Made by a program: the position numbers and the translations under genes. The notes beneath the pieces were generated by a model that was not told where the DNA came from, did no database searches, and saw only the letters and a list, made by a program, of their open reading frames with translations. DNA of 64,000 nucleotides from Oceanobacillus sp. CFH 90083 (GTDB taxonomy: Bacteria > Bacillota > Bacilli > Bacillales > Amphibacillaceae), in contig NZ_VIYG01000001.1 of NCBI RefSeq assembly GCF_009389585.1, positions 1 to 64,000 on the forward strand, written 5' to 3'. Positions 45,124-53,900 of the stretch are shown one piece after another (the first letter of the stretch is position 1; every line of letters begins with the position of its first letter).

Positions 45124-45218
45124 GAGTGTAGGGGGACCAGTGTTGCTGGTTGAGATACTATCCGTAAGATATAGACCCTTAGAACCTGATCTGGTTGAGA
45201 CCAGCGTAGGGAACATAC
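45124..45218 (+). ncRNA. TPP riboswitch 2
   Basis: A second full THI aptamer: AGGGGGACC ... GGTTGAGA ... an extra P3 hairpin (ACTATCCGTAAGATATAG) ... CCCTTAGAACCTGATCTGG ... CAGCGTAGGGAA. CTGAGA is GTTGAGA here, still matching the TGAGA core. Followed by a second terminator. The tandem arrangement should give a steeper or two-input response to TPP. Confidence 0.93.
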
Positions 45219-45251
45219 AAAGTAATTTCTATTATAATGAGGAAATTCATG

Positions 45252-45282
45252 TACCCTGGGCTTCGTGTCCGGGGTATTTTTT
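45252..45282 (+). terminator. Terminator of riboswitch 2
   Basis: TACCCTGG ... CCGGGGTA stem (one G-U pair) followed by TTTTTT, 90 bp before the first transporter gene. Confidence 0.88.
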
Positions 45283-45371
45283 ATTTGGGAGGAGGATTAC
45301 ATATTCCATCAGTTAATGAATGCGGCTAAGAAATAAAATTACACTTTTTATTAGAAAGAGGGTGAAAACTA

Positions 45372-46148
45372 ATGAACGGAGAACAAAATAAAAAACTAGC
45401 ACTTCAATTTAAAAACGTTGATTTTCATTATAGAAATGCTGCAGGGGAAATTCCCATTTTAAAAAATATGAATCTTTCTGTGGCGGATGGTGGATTCGTA
45501 AGTATTATCGGGGCAAGCGGGTCAGGAAAGTCGACAATCTTTCGTCTTATTGTTGGGCTGGAAGAACGGACTGGAGGATCTATCTATTTAAATGAAAAAC
45601 AAGTAGCCGATCGTCCGGGAAAAGTTGGATATATGCCCCAACAGGATTTATTAATGCCATGGCGGACTGTTCTCCAAAATGCAGCTCTTCCGTTAGAGCT
45701 GCAAAAAGAAAATCATCTCGATAGAGGAACTGTTCAAAACTTACTGGAGGCATTTGGGTTAAAAGGATACGAGGATAAGTACCCACATGAATTATCCGGT
45801 GGGATGCGTCAACGTGTTTCCTTCTTAAGAGCCACTTTATCCGGTTCTAATGTGTTATTGCTGGATGAACCTTTTTCAGCTCTGGATGCGATGACGAAGC
45901 TATTTATGCAGGAATGGTTATTGGAACAATGGGAGCAGCAGCAATCAACTATTTTGTTTATAACACACGATATTTCAGAAGCATTATTTTTGTCTGACCG
46001 CATTTTTGTTATTACCGAAACCCCCTTTACAACATTAAAAGAAATCGAAGTGCCTTTAGAACGGCCAAGACGACAACACGATTTAGACAAAAAAGAAGTG
46101 GCAGAGCTAAAAAATAATCTGCTGGAGCAGTTTCGGATGAGGGTGTAA
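45372..46148 (+). CDS. Thiamine-precursor ABC transporter, ATPase (ThiZ-like)
   Basis: A 258-residue ABC ATPase: Walker A GASGSGKST (~residues 51-59), Q-loop MPQQDLLMPWRTV, signature LSGGMRQRV, Walker B VLLLDEPFSALD and switch THDISEA. It belongs to the nitrate/sulfonate/HMP (SsuB/TauB-like) family. TPP riboswitch control and the NMT1-like binding protein next to it identify the substrate as a thiamine pyrimidine precursor (HMP or formylaminopyrimidine, as for ThiXYZ). Confidence 0.9.
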   Translation: MNGEQNKKLALQFKNVDFHYRNAAGEIPILKNMNLSVADGGFVSIIGASGSGKSTIFRLIVGLEERTGGSIYLNEKQVADRPGKVGYMPQQDLLMPWRTVLQNAALPLELQKENHLDRGTVQNLLEAFGLKGYEDKYPHELSGGMRQRVSFLRATLSGSNVLLLDEPFSALDAMTKLFMQEWLLEQWEQQQSTILFITHDISEALFLSDRIFVITETPFTTLKEIEVPLERPRRQHDLDKKEVAELKNNLLEQFRMRV

Positions 46149-46151
46149 TCA

Positions 46152-46892
46152 ATGAAAAATTATCTTTATTCCATTATTTTAATCACGATATTTTTATTTA
46201 TATGGGAAGCAGGAGCACGATTTGTCGATACATCGTTTATTTTACCGGCACCAGCTGAAATTGCGATGAAGATATGGGAGCTGAAAGCAGAGCTCTTGCT
46301 GCACCATCTTCCTATTACACTTGCTGTTATTGCAATTGGCCTTGGGATTTCATTGGTACTTGGAATTATCTTAGCGACCAGTATGAATATATCCAAAACA
46401 TTAGAGCAAGCCATTTATCCTGTTTTAATAACATCACAAACCATTCCTATTATTGCACTGGCGCCTATTTTTGTACTTTGGTTCGGATATTCCATCTGGA
46501 GTAAAGTTATCGTCACAATTATTATTACTTTTTTTCCTATCACCGTCAGTACATTCGATGGTTTTCGATCAGCAAGTAAAGAGCTGAAAGAGTTATTTCA
46601 AACACTTGGTGCATCAAAAAGACAGCTTTTTTTCAAGTTAGAAGTCCCATCTGCACTACCTTCTTTCTTTTCGGGGTTAAAAGTAGCCGTACCAATGAGT
46701 GTGATTGGATCTGCAATTGGAGAATGGCTCGGGGCCCAGGCAGGTTTAGGCTATTTCAGCCGGCGGATGATGACACAATTTAATGGAGCGGGTGTCTTTG
46801 CTCCCATTGTTGTTCTCTCTCTAATTGGAATTTTATTATTTACTTCCGTTGTTTTGTTAGAAAAATTTATATTGAAATGGAGAAGATCTTAG
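46152..46892 (+). CDS. Thiamine-precursor ABC transporter, permease (ThiX-like)
   Basis: A 246-residue inner-membrane permease with six hydrophobic segments. The EAA-loop reads LGASKRQLFFKLEVPSALPS, followed by FSGLKVAVPMSVIGSAIGEW, typical of SsuC/ThiX. It lies 3 bp after the ATPase and 1 bp before the binding protein, one transcript under the tandem riboswitches. Confidence 0.9.
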   Translation: MKNYLYSIILITIFLFIWEAGARFVDTSFILPAPAEIAMKIWELKAELLLHHLPITLAVIAIGLGISLVLGIILATSMNISKTLEQAIYPVLITSQTIPIIALAPIFVLWFGYSIWSKVIVTIIITFFPITVSTFDGFRSASKELKELFQTLGASKRQLFFKLEVPSALPSFFSGLKVAVPMSVIGSAIGEWLGAQAGLGYFSRRMMTQFNGAGVFAPIVVLSLIGILLFTSVVLLEKFILKWRRS

Positions 46893-46893
46893 T

Positions 46894-47901
46894 ATGAATA
46901 AATTATCGGTAATAGTTCGTATTCTAATGGGTTTTATGATTTTAAGCGCTTGTGGAAATGAAGAAGCAATAACAGAGGATAATAAAAATGCAAACGAAAC
47001 AAACACTGTTTCTATTATGCTTGACTGGTATCCGAATGCTGTACATAGTTATCTATATGTAGCAGAAGAGAAAGGCTATTTTGAAGAAGAAGGAATCGAT
47101 GTTGATATCCAATTTCCAGCAAATCCAACAGATCCTCTGACCCTTGCAGCTTCAGGTAATGTGACAATGGGGTTATATTACCAGCCCGATGTGATTGCAG
47201 CAAGAGCAAATGAAGATATTCCTGTTAAGTCCGTTGCTGCTATTGTCCGGGAGCCGTTAAATCGCATTGTTTACCGATCCGATGATCCGATAAATTCACC
47301 AAAAGAATTAGAAGGGAAGCGGGTAGGCTACCCTGGAATTCCTGTTAATGAAGCAATTGTTAAAACAATGGTCGAATATGACGGTGGAGATTACGAAAAA
47401 GTGGATATGATAAATGTAGAATTTGAATTAGGTTCTTCGCTTATTTCCGAACAGGTTGATGCAGTAAGTGGTATGTATGTAAATCATGAAGTGCCAGTTT
47501 TACGCAGCGAAGGCTATACCGTTGATTTTATTAATCCAGTAGACTATGGGGTGCCTGATTTTTATGAAATTGTCGCTGTAACCAGTGATGAGACATGGGA
47601 GAAAGAACAGGAGAATATTGAAGCGTTTTGGCGGGCTGCACGTAAAGGGTATGATTTCATGATTGAGAATGAGGAGGAAGCGCTAGAATTCCTGCTTGAT
47701 TATCAGGATGAAGTAAACTTTCCTTTAGAAAAAGAAATAGAAGCAGAGAGCTTATCTATTTTATTGCCAAAAATGAAATCAGAGCAAGGCTTTGGTTCAC
47801 AGGAAAAAGCTTCATGGGAAGAAACAGCAGATTGGTTAAAAGAAAATGGAGTGATTGAAGAAATTCCAAACATTGAGGATATATTTGTCAATATTGAATA
47901 A
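46894..47901 (+). CDS. Thiamine-precursor binding lipoprotein (ThiY/NMT1-like)
   Basis: A 335-residue lipoprotein: signal ending MILSACGN (lipobox Cys20), then the NMT1/THI5-like fold VSIMLDWYPNAVHSYLYVAE with the conserved WxPN, 'DVDIQFPANPTDPLTLAASG', 'SVAAIVREPLNRIVY' and 'GKRVGYPGIPVNEAIVK'. This family binds HMP or N-formyl-aminomethylpyrimidine (ThiY). It would salvage degraded thiamine for reuse. No tenA or thi biosynthetic gene lies nearby. Confidence 0.9.
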   Translation: MNKLSVIVRILMGFMILSACGNEEAITEDNKNANETNTVSIMLDWYPNAVHSYLYVAEEKGYFEEEGIDVDIQFPANPTDPLTLAASGNVTMGLYYQPDVIAARANEDIPVKSVAAIVREPLNRIVYRSDDPINSPKELEGKRVGYPGIPVNEAIVKTMVEYDGGDYEKVDMINVEFELGSSLISEQVDAVSGMYVNHEVPVLRSEGYTVDFINPVDYGVPDFYEIVAVTSDETWEKEQENIEAFWRAARKGYDFMIENEEEALEFLLDYQDEVNFPLEKEIEAESLSILLPKMKSEQGFGSQEKASWEETADWLKENGVIEEIPNIEDIFVNIE

Positions 47902-47961
47902 TAATTCCCGTGAAATTGTAATAAATACATTTATTAAAATAAATAATATTGTAATTAGGTA

Positions 47962-47994
47962 TTGACATCTTTAATGATAATGATTATCATTATC
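47962..47994 (+). promoter_or_regulatory. Fur-box promoter
   Basis: TTGACA (47962-47967), 17 bp, TATCAT (47985-47990). The Fur box GATAATGATTATCATTATC (47976-47994) matches the 19-bp consensus at essentially every position and is embedded in a longer dyad from 47971. It covers the -10 and start site, so the promoter should be on only when iron is scarce. No protein gene follows on this strand. Confidence 0.85.
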
Positions 47995-47997
47995 ATT

Positions 47998-48180
47998 AAA
48001 GGAAGAGGTTTCTCTATCAAATTGTTCTGTGAATTAATCAGATTACTCATTGTGTTACCCCTCAACCAACATATAGAGACTTGATAGAGATTCCTGCTCT
48101 TTTATAAGAGGAAGGTACTTTTAAGGTAAGATAATGATATTTACTAATGGAACTGGTTGCCATACAGCCCGGTTGTTTTT
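47998..48180 (+). ncRNA. Candidate Fur-regulated small RNA (FsrA-like)
   Basis: The transcript from the Fur promoter meets no ORF with a ribosome site before the convergent ku gene. It can fold into a long-range stem (TCTCTATCAA 48011-48020 with TTGATAGAGA 48081-48090, extended by AAGAG/CTCTT) that displays an unpaired C-rich segment TTACCCCTCAACCAAC (48055-48070). A hairpin AACTGG/CCGGTT with GTTTTT (48151-48180) would end it; an earlier end near TTTT at 48107 is possible. FsrA of B. subtilis is also Fur-controlled and uses C-rich loops to pair with ribosome sites. Homology was not tested. Confidence 0.55.
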
Positions 48181-48243
48181 ATCGATATTTGAATATTAAA
48201 GATATAAAAACCTCTCGCTTGGATGCCAGAGGTTCCATTTATT

Positions 48244-49110
48244 TTATGATGTAGCTTTTTTCTTTTTTGCAGAAGACTTGGTTTTGGCAGACTTTTTTGC
48301 AGTCGTTTTCGGCTTCGTGGATGTTGGCTTATTACTTTTTGCTCGATTCAGAGATTCTTGAAGGGCATCCATAAGGCTCACCACATTATCCGGCTTCTCC
48401 TTAGTCTCCCTGCCAATTTCAACTTCTTCGTTGTTTTTCTTAGCTTCAATTAATTCCATAAGCGCTGTTCGATAATCATCCTTATACTTCTCAGGCTCAA
48501 ATTTAGTAGTCAATTGATCAATAAGAAGCTTAGCAGTATCCAATTCCTTTTGCCCAATCTTCTCTTGATCAGGCACATTGGGAACGTCACTAACAGCCCT
48601 TACCTCATCAGGGTAATGGATTGTCTCAACTACTATGGCATTTTTATAAACACGTATAATCGCAAGCTGTTCTTTGGAACGAATCATCATTTTGGCGATT
48701 CCTATTTTCCCGGAGTCCGTTAAAGCCTCCCGTAATAAGGCATATGCTTTTGAACCGCCATCATTAGGTGATAAATAATAACTTTTTTCAAAGTAAACAG
48801 GATCAATTTCTTCAAGCTGAACAAAGTCAATTATTTCTACAGCTTTATCTTCCTGTTCTTTCTTTAATGCCTCAAGCTCTTCTTCATCCAATATTACAAA
48901 TTTATTTTTGGCATATTCAAATGCTTTAACGATATCTTCACTTTTCACGTCTTCATCGCAATTTGGACAAGTCTTTTCGTACTTTATAGGTGTTTTACAT
49001 TTTTTATGCAGCTGCCGCAGTTTAATGTCTTTATTTTCGGTTGCAGCATGCATCTTTACAGGGATATTGACCAGGCCGAAGCTGATGGTTCCTTTCCACA
49101 TTGTGTGCAT
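48244..49110 (-). CDS. ku: Ku protein, non-homologous end joining
   Basis: A 288-residue bacterial Ku homodimer subunit: MHTMWKGTISFGLVNIPVKM at the N-terminus, the zinc-like CKTPIKYEKTCPNC segment, the beta-barrel core, and a lysine-rich tail (from ~255, KPTSTKPKTTAKKSAKTK...) that in Bacillus Ku modulates DNA threading and LigD recruitment. It binds double-strand break ends. Start 49110 follows AAAGGAG; GTG 49119 lies at the ribosome site. Divergent from ligD, as in B. subtilis ykoV-ykoU, where both act in spores. Confidence 0.93.
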   Translation of the reverse strand: MHTMWKGTISFGLVNIPVKMHAATENKDIKLRQLHKKCKTPIKYEKTCPNCDEDVKSEDIVKAFEYAKNKFVILDEEELEALKKEQEDKAVEIIDFVQLEEIDPVYFEKSYYLSPNDGGSKAYALLREALTDSGKIGIAKMMIRSKEQLAIIRVYKNAIVVETIHYPDEVRAVSDVPNVPDQEKIGQKELDTAKLLIDQLTTKFEPEKYKDDYRTALMELIEAKKNNEEVEIGRETKEKPDNVVSLMDALQESLNRAKSNKPTSTKPKTTAKKSAKTKSSAKKKKATS

Positions 49111-49214
49111 ATCCGACACTCCTTTTTGAATTTATTTTGCTGATTTGCGTAATTTTTATACAAATGTAGTAAATCAATTAAAACTAGGCAACCTATTATT
49201 AGAGGTGATGATGT

Positions 49215-51005
49215 ATGGATTGGATGAAACCAATAGAGAGGGAGGACATTCCAAAGGGCGATGAATGGCTGTATGAGGTTAAATATGATGGTTTTCGCTG
49301 CGAATTAAGAATGTATGATAATAAAAATATTGCTTTAATAAGCAAAAACGACCATAATATTTCAAGGAATTTTCCGGAGATCATCAAATGGTGTGAAGAA
49401 AATTATGATTACTTTAAAAATAAGCTGCCAATAAATATAGACGGTGAGCTTGCTATTTTAAATCATCGTTATCAGGCTAATTTTGCTCAAATACAAACTC
49501 GTGGAAGAATGCAAAGTAGTAAAAGGGTAGAGGAGCATTCAAACAGAAGACCAGCAACATTCATGGCATTTGATATCACTGAAATAAAAGGGAAAAAGCT
49601 GCATCAGGATAATTTGCTCCTGCGAAAAGAAATGCTGCATCAAGCTTTGGAGCCAATTACTGATAATAAAGTTTTAAAATGTGTAGAAGCATTTACATCT
49701 ATGGAAGAAATCCAAAAGGTTGTTACAGCATTTAAGTGTGAAGGAATCATTGCAAAGCGAAAAGATAGCACTTATCAAAAGGAGAAAAATCACCATGACT
49801 GGTTTAAGATAAAAAATTGGAGAGTGATTCAGGGAATATTAACAGAATATAACCCAAGCAATGAATATTTTTCAATAAATGTACTTGATAACAATAATCT
49901 AATAAAAATTGGAACGTGCCAGCATGGCTTATCAAAAGATTCAGCAGAAACTGTAAAAAAACTTTTTAAAGAGCAGGGGGATTTTGTCAGGGGAATATAT
50001 CAACTGCCGCCTGCCATAACCAGTACGATTAACTCATTGGATATATATGGAAACGAGTTAAGGGAGCCTAGTTTTAAGAGGATTACTCCCAATACACCTT
50101 ACACAGAATGTACACTGGATAATTTACAACTGGATATGGCTCAATTACCAATCGAAGTCTCAAATACGAATAAATATTTATGGCCTGATGTTTATATGAA
50201 GAAGGACCTCCTAATTTATATAAGAGAAATATCTCCTTGGATGCTGCCGTTTTTAAAACAAAGGGCTTTAACGATTATTCGCTGCCCGGATGGGATAGAT
50301 AAAGAATCATTTTTTCAAAAAAGTCTTCCTGAATATGCACCGGATTTTTTATCAGCTAATGACACGAAAGATGATGATATAGTATGTAATAATATAGAAG
50401 GATTAGTATGGCTGGCAAATCATGGCTCTATCGAATACCATATACCTTTTCAAAAAATTGGTCATACGACTCCTTTAGAAATTGTTTTTGATCTTGATCC
50501 ACCAGGTCAGGAATACTTTTCTCTTGCGGTAAAAGCAGCGAAATTATTGAAGCAAATATTAGACGATTTAGAACTTGTTTCCTTCATAAAAACTTCTGGA
50601 AAGAAAGGTTTGCAAATTTATATTCCTATAAAGGAAGGCAGTATGACATATGATGAAACCTCTATATTTACAGAAGCTATTGCAAAAACTTTGGAAAAAT
50701 CATACCACAATGATTTTACTACCGAACGGTTAAAGAAAAATAGAAAAGAACGTTTATACATTGACTATATGCAGCACAGTAAAGATAAAACATTAATTGC
50801 ACCCTATTCTCCAAGAATAACAAAGGAAGGCACGGTTTCTGCACCTCTTTACTGGCACGAAGTAAATAAAGATCTGAATCCGACTGCATTTACAATTGGA
50901 AATGTTGTGGACAGAATACGTGAAATAGGATGTCCATTTTCAGATTATCACTATGTAAGTAAAAATCAAAATATGGAAAAGATGATAAAGTATGTAAGGG
51001 AATAA
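49215..51005 (+). CDS. ligD: ATP-dependent DNA ligase D
   Basis: A 596-residue LigD of Bacillus layout. The ligase domain comes first with the adenylated Lys23 in KYDGFRCE, 'INIDGELAIL', 'FMAFDITEIKG' and 'CEGIIAKRKDSTYQ'. The C-terminal archaeo-eukaryotic primase-like polymerase domain (from ~300) has 'EIVFDLDPPG' (metal Asps) and 'FIKTSGKKGLQIYIP'. No phosphoesterase module is present, as in other Bacilli. With Ku it repairs double-strand breaks, chiefly in dormant spores. ATG 49215 follows AGAGGTGATG. Confidence 0.95.
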   Translation: MDWMKPIEREDIPKGDEWLYEVKYDGFRCELRMYDNKNIALISKNDHNISRNFPEIIKWCEENYDYFKNKLPINIDGELAILNHRYQANFAQIQTRGRMQSSKRVEEHSNRRPATFMAFDITEIKGKKLHQDNLLLRKEMLHQALEPITDNKVLKCVEAFTSMEEIQKVVTAFKCEGIIAKRKDSTYQKEKNHHDWFKIKNWRVIQGILTEYNPSNEYFSINVLDNNNLIKIGTCQHGLSKDSAETVKKLFKEQGDFVRGIYQLPPAITSTINSLDIYGNELREPSFKRITPNTPYTECTLDNLQLDMAQLPIEVSNTNKYLWPDVYMKKDLLIYIREISPWMLPFLKQRALTIIRCPDGIDKESFFQKSLPEYAPDFLSANDTKDDDIVCNNIEGLVWLANHGSIEYHIPFQKIGHTTPLEIVFDLDPPGQEYFSLAVKAAKLLKQILDDLELVSFIKTSGKKGLQIYIPIKEGSMTYDETSIFTEAIAKTLEKSYHNDFTTERLKKNRKERLYIDYMQHSKDKTLIAPYSPRITKEGTVSAPLYWHEVNKDLNPTAFTIGNVVDRIREIGCPFSDYHYVSKNQNMEKMIKYVRE

Positions 51006-51149
51006 GTAAAAAGCATTGAAATATTAACCATGCCTTAATTGAGAATTCTTTTTATCCAAATAGTAAATTTATCAACCTTCATTTGGAAGTATTTATCGTA
51101 AGGTTGCTACATTTTTTTGCGCATACTAAAGGATAAGGAGGTGTTAGCA

Positions 51150-51311
51150 ATGAGTAAAAAAAATAAAAACAAGAAAAATCAATTTTTTGAAGATAACAAA
51201 GGCATTCAAGCAGTACAAAATCAATTGAATGAAAGCTATCAAAGTGGAGTGATTGAGGATCAATTAGAAAACAATAGAGGGATCCATCATTTTAATAATA
51301 AAAGCAGATAA
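51150..51311 (+). CDS. Small hydrophilic protein
   Basis: A 53-residue basic-acidic protein (MSKKNKNKKNQFFEDNKG, QAVQNQLNESYQSGVIEDQ, ending FNNKSR) with a strong AAGGAGGTG site 7 bp before ATG. Its composition resembles small spore or cytosolic proteins of Bacillaceae, but no family is recognised. It stands alone after ligD and is followed by a large hairpin. Confidence 0.6.
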   Translation: MSKKNKNKKNQFFEDNKGIQAVQNQLNESYQSGVIEDQLENNRGIHHFNNKSR

Positions 51312-51324
51312 AACTAAAATAGCT

Positions 51325-51408
51325 GAGGCTAGGATATAAATAGTCAAAATTAACTTAAAAATGGTTCTGGTCATCGTTTTTTGATGATTGGAATCATTTT
51401 TAAGTTAA
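51325..51408 (+). repeat. GAGGCT repeat and long imperfect hairpin
   Basis: GAGGCTAGGATATAAA (51325-51340) resembles the core at 1-40. It leads into a 26-bp stem with a few mismatches, TTAACTTAAAAATG... (from 51350) paired with ...CATTTTTAAGTTAA (to 51408), loop about 7 nt. It may be a mobile intergenic repeat or a strong terminator for the small gene at 51150. Confidence 0.5.
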
Positions 51409-51661
51409 TATCTACATAATGAAGTAAAGAGTTCCTATCACAATACGGATTATGATTATAGATAGAATACTAAAGTTAGCATGAATCCAACGAGAGAATT
51501 TTTGAAGTACATTAAATTCAGATAATTAGTTCCACAACTATTTACAGTAAAAACTCATAAACTTTTGGTATCATTATAATAACTTTGAACATCTAAAGAG
51601 AAATATAGTGATTACAAGCATAACTAAAGAAATTCTAATAAATTAAAAGGGGTGAGAATAA

Positions 51662-52402
51662 ATGGGGAAAGTGGTTCAACCAAAGTCTTTCTTCTTAAAA
51701 AGTGGGAGAAATGCAGTTTTACTATTGCATTCCTTTACTAGCAATACAGTGGATGTGAAAAAATTAGGCAGATTCCTAAAACAAGAAAATTATACCTGTT
51801 TTGCTCCATTACTTGAAGGTCATGGATTATCTGGCGAACAATTACTTCTTACAAATCCTAGTGATTGGTGGAAAACTGTAGAAGGAGGTTATCAGTTTTT
51901 AAAGAAGGAGGGGTACCAAACTATTGCGGTTATTGGGGTATCATTAGGAGGAATTTTTGCTCTAAAAGCAGGTCAAAAATTAAATGTTAATGGAATAGTT
52001 ACGATGTCTGTTCCTTATAAAAGAGATGTTGATGCGTTAAAAAGCCGTGTTCTGAAATATGCACTAACTTATAAACAATTAGAAGGAAAAGGTAAGCAGC
52101 AAATATCTGATGAGTTGGATTATATAAAAGCATCTTCGTTTAGTAGTTTATTGCTGTTTAAAGAATACATTGACTTAACAATGAGAGAATTGCCTGAAAT
52201 TCAGAAGCCTATACGTATTCTGTATGGTGAATTAGATGAAACTTTATATAAAGAAAGTGCTGATTATCTCTATCAAAATGTATCTTCAGAAAATAAAAAT
52301 GTAAAGGGATATCCTAATTCGAGACATTTAATGACATTAGGTGAGGATCAAGAAGAGATTCAAGCTGACATTTTATCTTTTTTAAACAAATTACAATGGT
52401 GA
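51662..52402 (+). CDS. Carboxylesterase / monoacylglycerol lipase, Est30-like
   Basis: A 246-residue alpha/beta hydrolase. The order VLLLHSFTSNTVDVKKLGRF, 'GHGLSGEQLLLTNPSDWW', nucleophile motif GVSLGG, 'ILYGELDETL' (Asp) and 'YPNSRHLMTL' (His) follows Est30 of Geobacillus closely. The oxyanion motif is HSFTS rather than HGFTG. It should hydrolyse short-chain esters or monoglycerides in the cytoplasm. GGGGTGAG precedes ATG. Monocistronic. Confidence 0.9.
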   Translation: MGKVVQPKSFFLKSGRNAVLLLHSFTSNTVDVKKLGRFLKQENYTCFAPLLEGHGLSGEQLLLTNPSDWWKTVEGGYQFLKKEGYQTIAVIGVSLGGIFALKAGQKLNVNGIVTMSVPYKRDVDALKSRVLKYALTYKQLEGKGKQQISDELDYIKASSFSSLLLFKEYIDLTMRELPEIQKPIRILYGELDETLYKESADYLYQNVSSENKNVKGYPNSRHLMTLGEDQEEIQADILSFLNKLQW

Positions 52403-52416
52403 TACTTTCCAGTACA

Positions 52417-52455
52417 AGAGAGAAGTAACCGAACGTAAACGGATTAGTTCTCTCT
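52417..52455 (+). terminator. Terminator after esterase
   Basis: AGAGAGAA / TTCTCTCT stem with partial extension, followed by ATATT; U-tract weak. Confidence 0.6.
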
Positions 52456-52656
52456 ATATTCTAATAATCTGTAGTATTTTCAAGGAATAAATTAATTTAA
52501 AAATATGGTCTATTCTCACTTATGTTTTGGCATGAAATCGTAGTCTGAAAGATACTGTATAATGCGGTAATGCCATGAGTTAATAAGTATTCGTTTATAT
52601 AAGAGTAACTAATCAGCAAATGCTTAGTTTTTCCCCTACTGGTTAACAAGTAGAAA

Positions 52657-52715
52657 AAGTTCATCAAAGAAGTGCATGAACCTTAATTTGGCTTATGCAC
52701 TTTTTTGATGAACTT
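52657..52715. terminator. Long hairpin between esterase and AraC gene
   Basis: A 21-bp stem with one mismatch (arms 52657-52677 and 52695-52715; AAGTTCATCAAAGAAGTGCAT type), T- and A-rich arms; likely terminator of the minus-strand AraC gene. Confidence 0.7.
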
Positions 52716-52732
52716 AGGAGGGTGTAAATTGT

Positions 52733-53629
52733 TTATGTTACCTTCAAACGTTGTATATCTTCTTTTGGTGGTAATCCAAACATACGAACATATTCCCGGC
52801 TAAATTGGGAAGGACTTTCGTACCCTACACGAAATGCAACATCTGCTGCATCCGCTGACTCAGATAATAATAAATTTCGAGCTTCCTGTAAGCGGAGTTG
52901 TTTTTGGAATTGGATTGGACTCATGCCAGTTACTTCTTTAAAGTGTCGATGGAAAGACGATACACTCATATTTGCTATTTCTGCAAGTTTCTCGATTTTA
53001 AAAGCGTTGGTATAGTTATGCATCATATGTTTAATCGCATGATTAATTTGATGCGTAGAGCTTCCTTCTAAGGCTAATTGTCTGAGTGACTCTCCATGAT
53101 TTCCTTGCAGTACTCTGTAGATGATTTCTTTTGTAATTAACGGAGCAAGTATCGGGATGTCCTCCGGGGTATCCAGCAAGTGAACTAAACGGCTGATTGC
53201 ATCTAACAAAGGGGCTTCTATTTTGTTAACATACATACCCCGTTCAGCTTTTTTCTTTTTACTAGATCCCATTTGGAATTCACGTAATACTTCTAAAATG
53301 TCACTTGGTGTAAATTCAATTTTAAGAGCCAGGTAAGGAATATCAGGAGAGGCTTCTACAACTTTAACACTAGCTGGTAAATCAACAGAAGCAATCAGGT
53401 AATCTTCTGGGCTGTATATAAAGCGATCTTCTACTAACAATACTTCCTTTACACCTTGGGCGATGAAACATAAAGATGTGTTGTAAGTCCCGTAATTAGG
53501 TCCACTCGTTTTAGATAAACGTGTGAAAAATAAAGATGGAATAGCCGTTCTATGTGTGCCATCTTGTGTGGAATAACGCTCGATAATGTTAGCAATTATA
53601 TTCTGTTTCCTATTAATATGTTCTGACAT
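52733..53629 (-). CDS. AraC-family regulator (AraC_N type)
   Basis: A 298-residue regulator. The N-terminal cupin-like AraC_N domain (PF06719) runs from 'IPSLFFTRLSKTSGPNYGTY' to 'PYLALKIEF'. The two C-terminal HTHs read 'FKIEKLAEIANMSVSSFHRH' and 'AADVAFRVGYESPSQFSREY', ending 'FGLPPKEDIQRL'. ATG 53629 follows AAGGAG. It is divergent from the CMD-cupin-AKR genes; this regulator type commonly sits beside aldo-keto reductases, so it is the probable activator of the cluster. Confidence 0.88.
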   Translation of the reverse strand: MSEHINRKQNIIANIIERYSTQDGTHRTAIPSLFFTRLSKTSGPNYGTYNTSLCFIAQGVKEVLLVEDRFIYSPEDYLIASVDLPASVKVVEASPDIPYLALKIEFTPSDILEVLREFQMGSSKKKKAERGMYVNKIEAPLLDAISRLVHLLDTPEDIPILAPLITKEIIYRVLQGNHGESLRQLALEGSSTHQINHAIKHMMHNYTNAFKIEKLAEIANMSVSSFHRHFKEVTGMSPIQFQKQLRLQEARNLLLSESADAADVAFRVGYESPSQFSREYVRMFGLPPKEDIQRLKVT

Positions 53630-53900
53630 AAGAAAACTCCTTCCTATTTCGTTCATTATAAATAATAGCATTGAAATGGCTATTTCTCTGCAATGCAAAT
53701 AATTATGAAAGGATTAGGCAATCATTTGAAAGGAATAGGCTACCTGTTACTTTCCCATATGTTGCATAATGTATTTATGGTTAAATAATAACCTTTTAAA
53801 CATCTCAAAATAGGCTTTACTTCTTTTTGTACTTAAATTCATTTTAAGTTTTACATTATATGATGTAAATAAAAAAAGAGAATAAAGGAGAGGATAGCAA

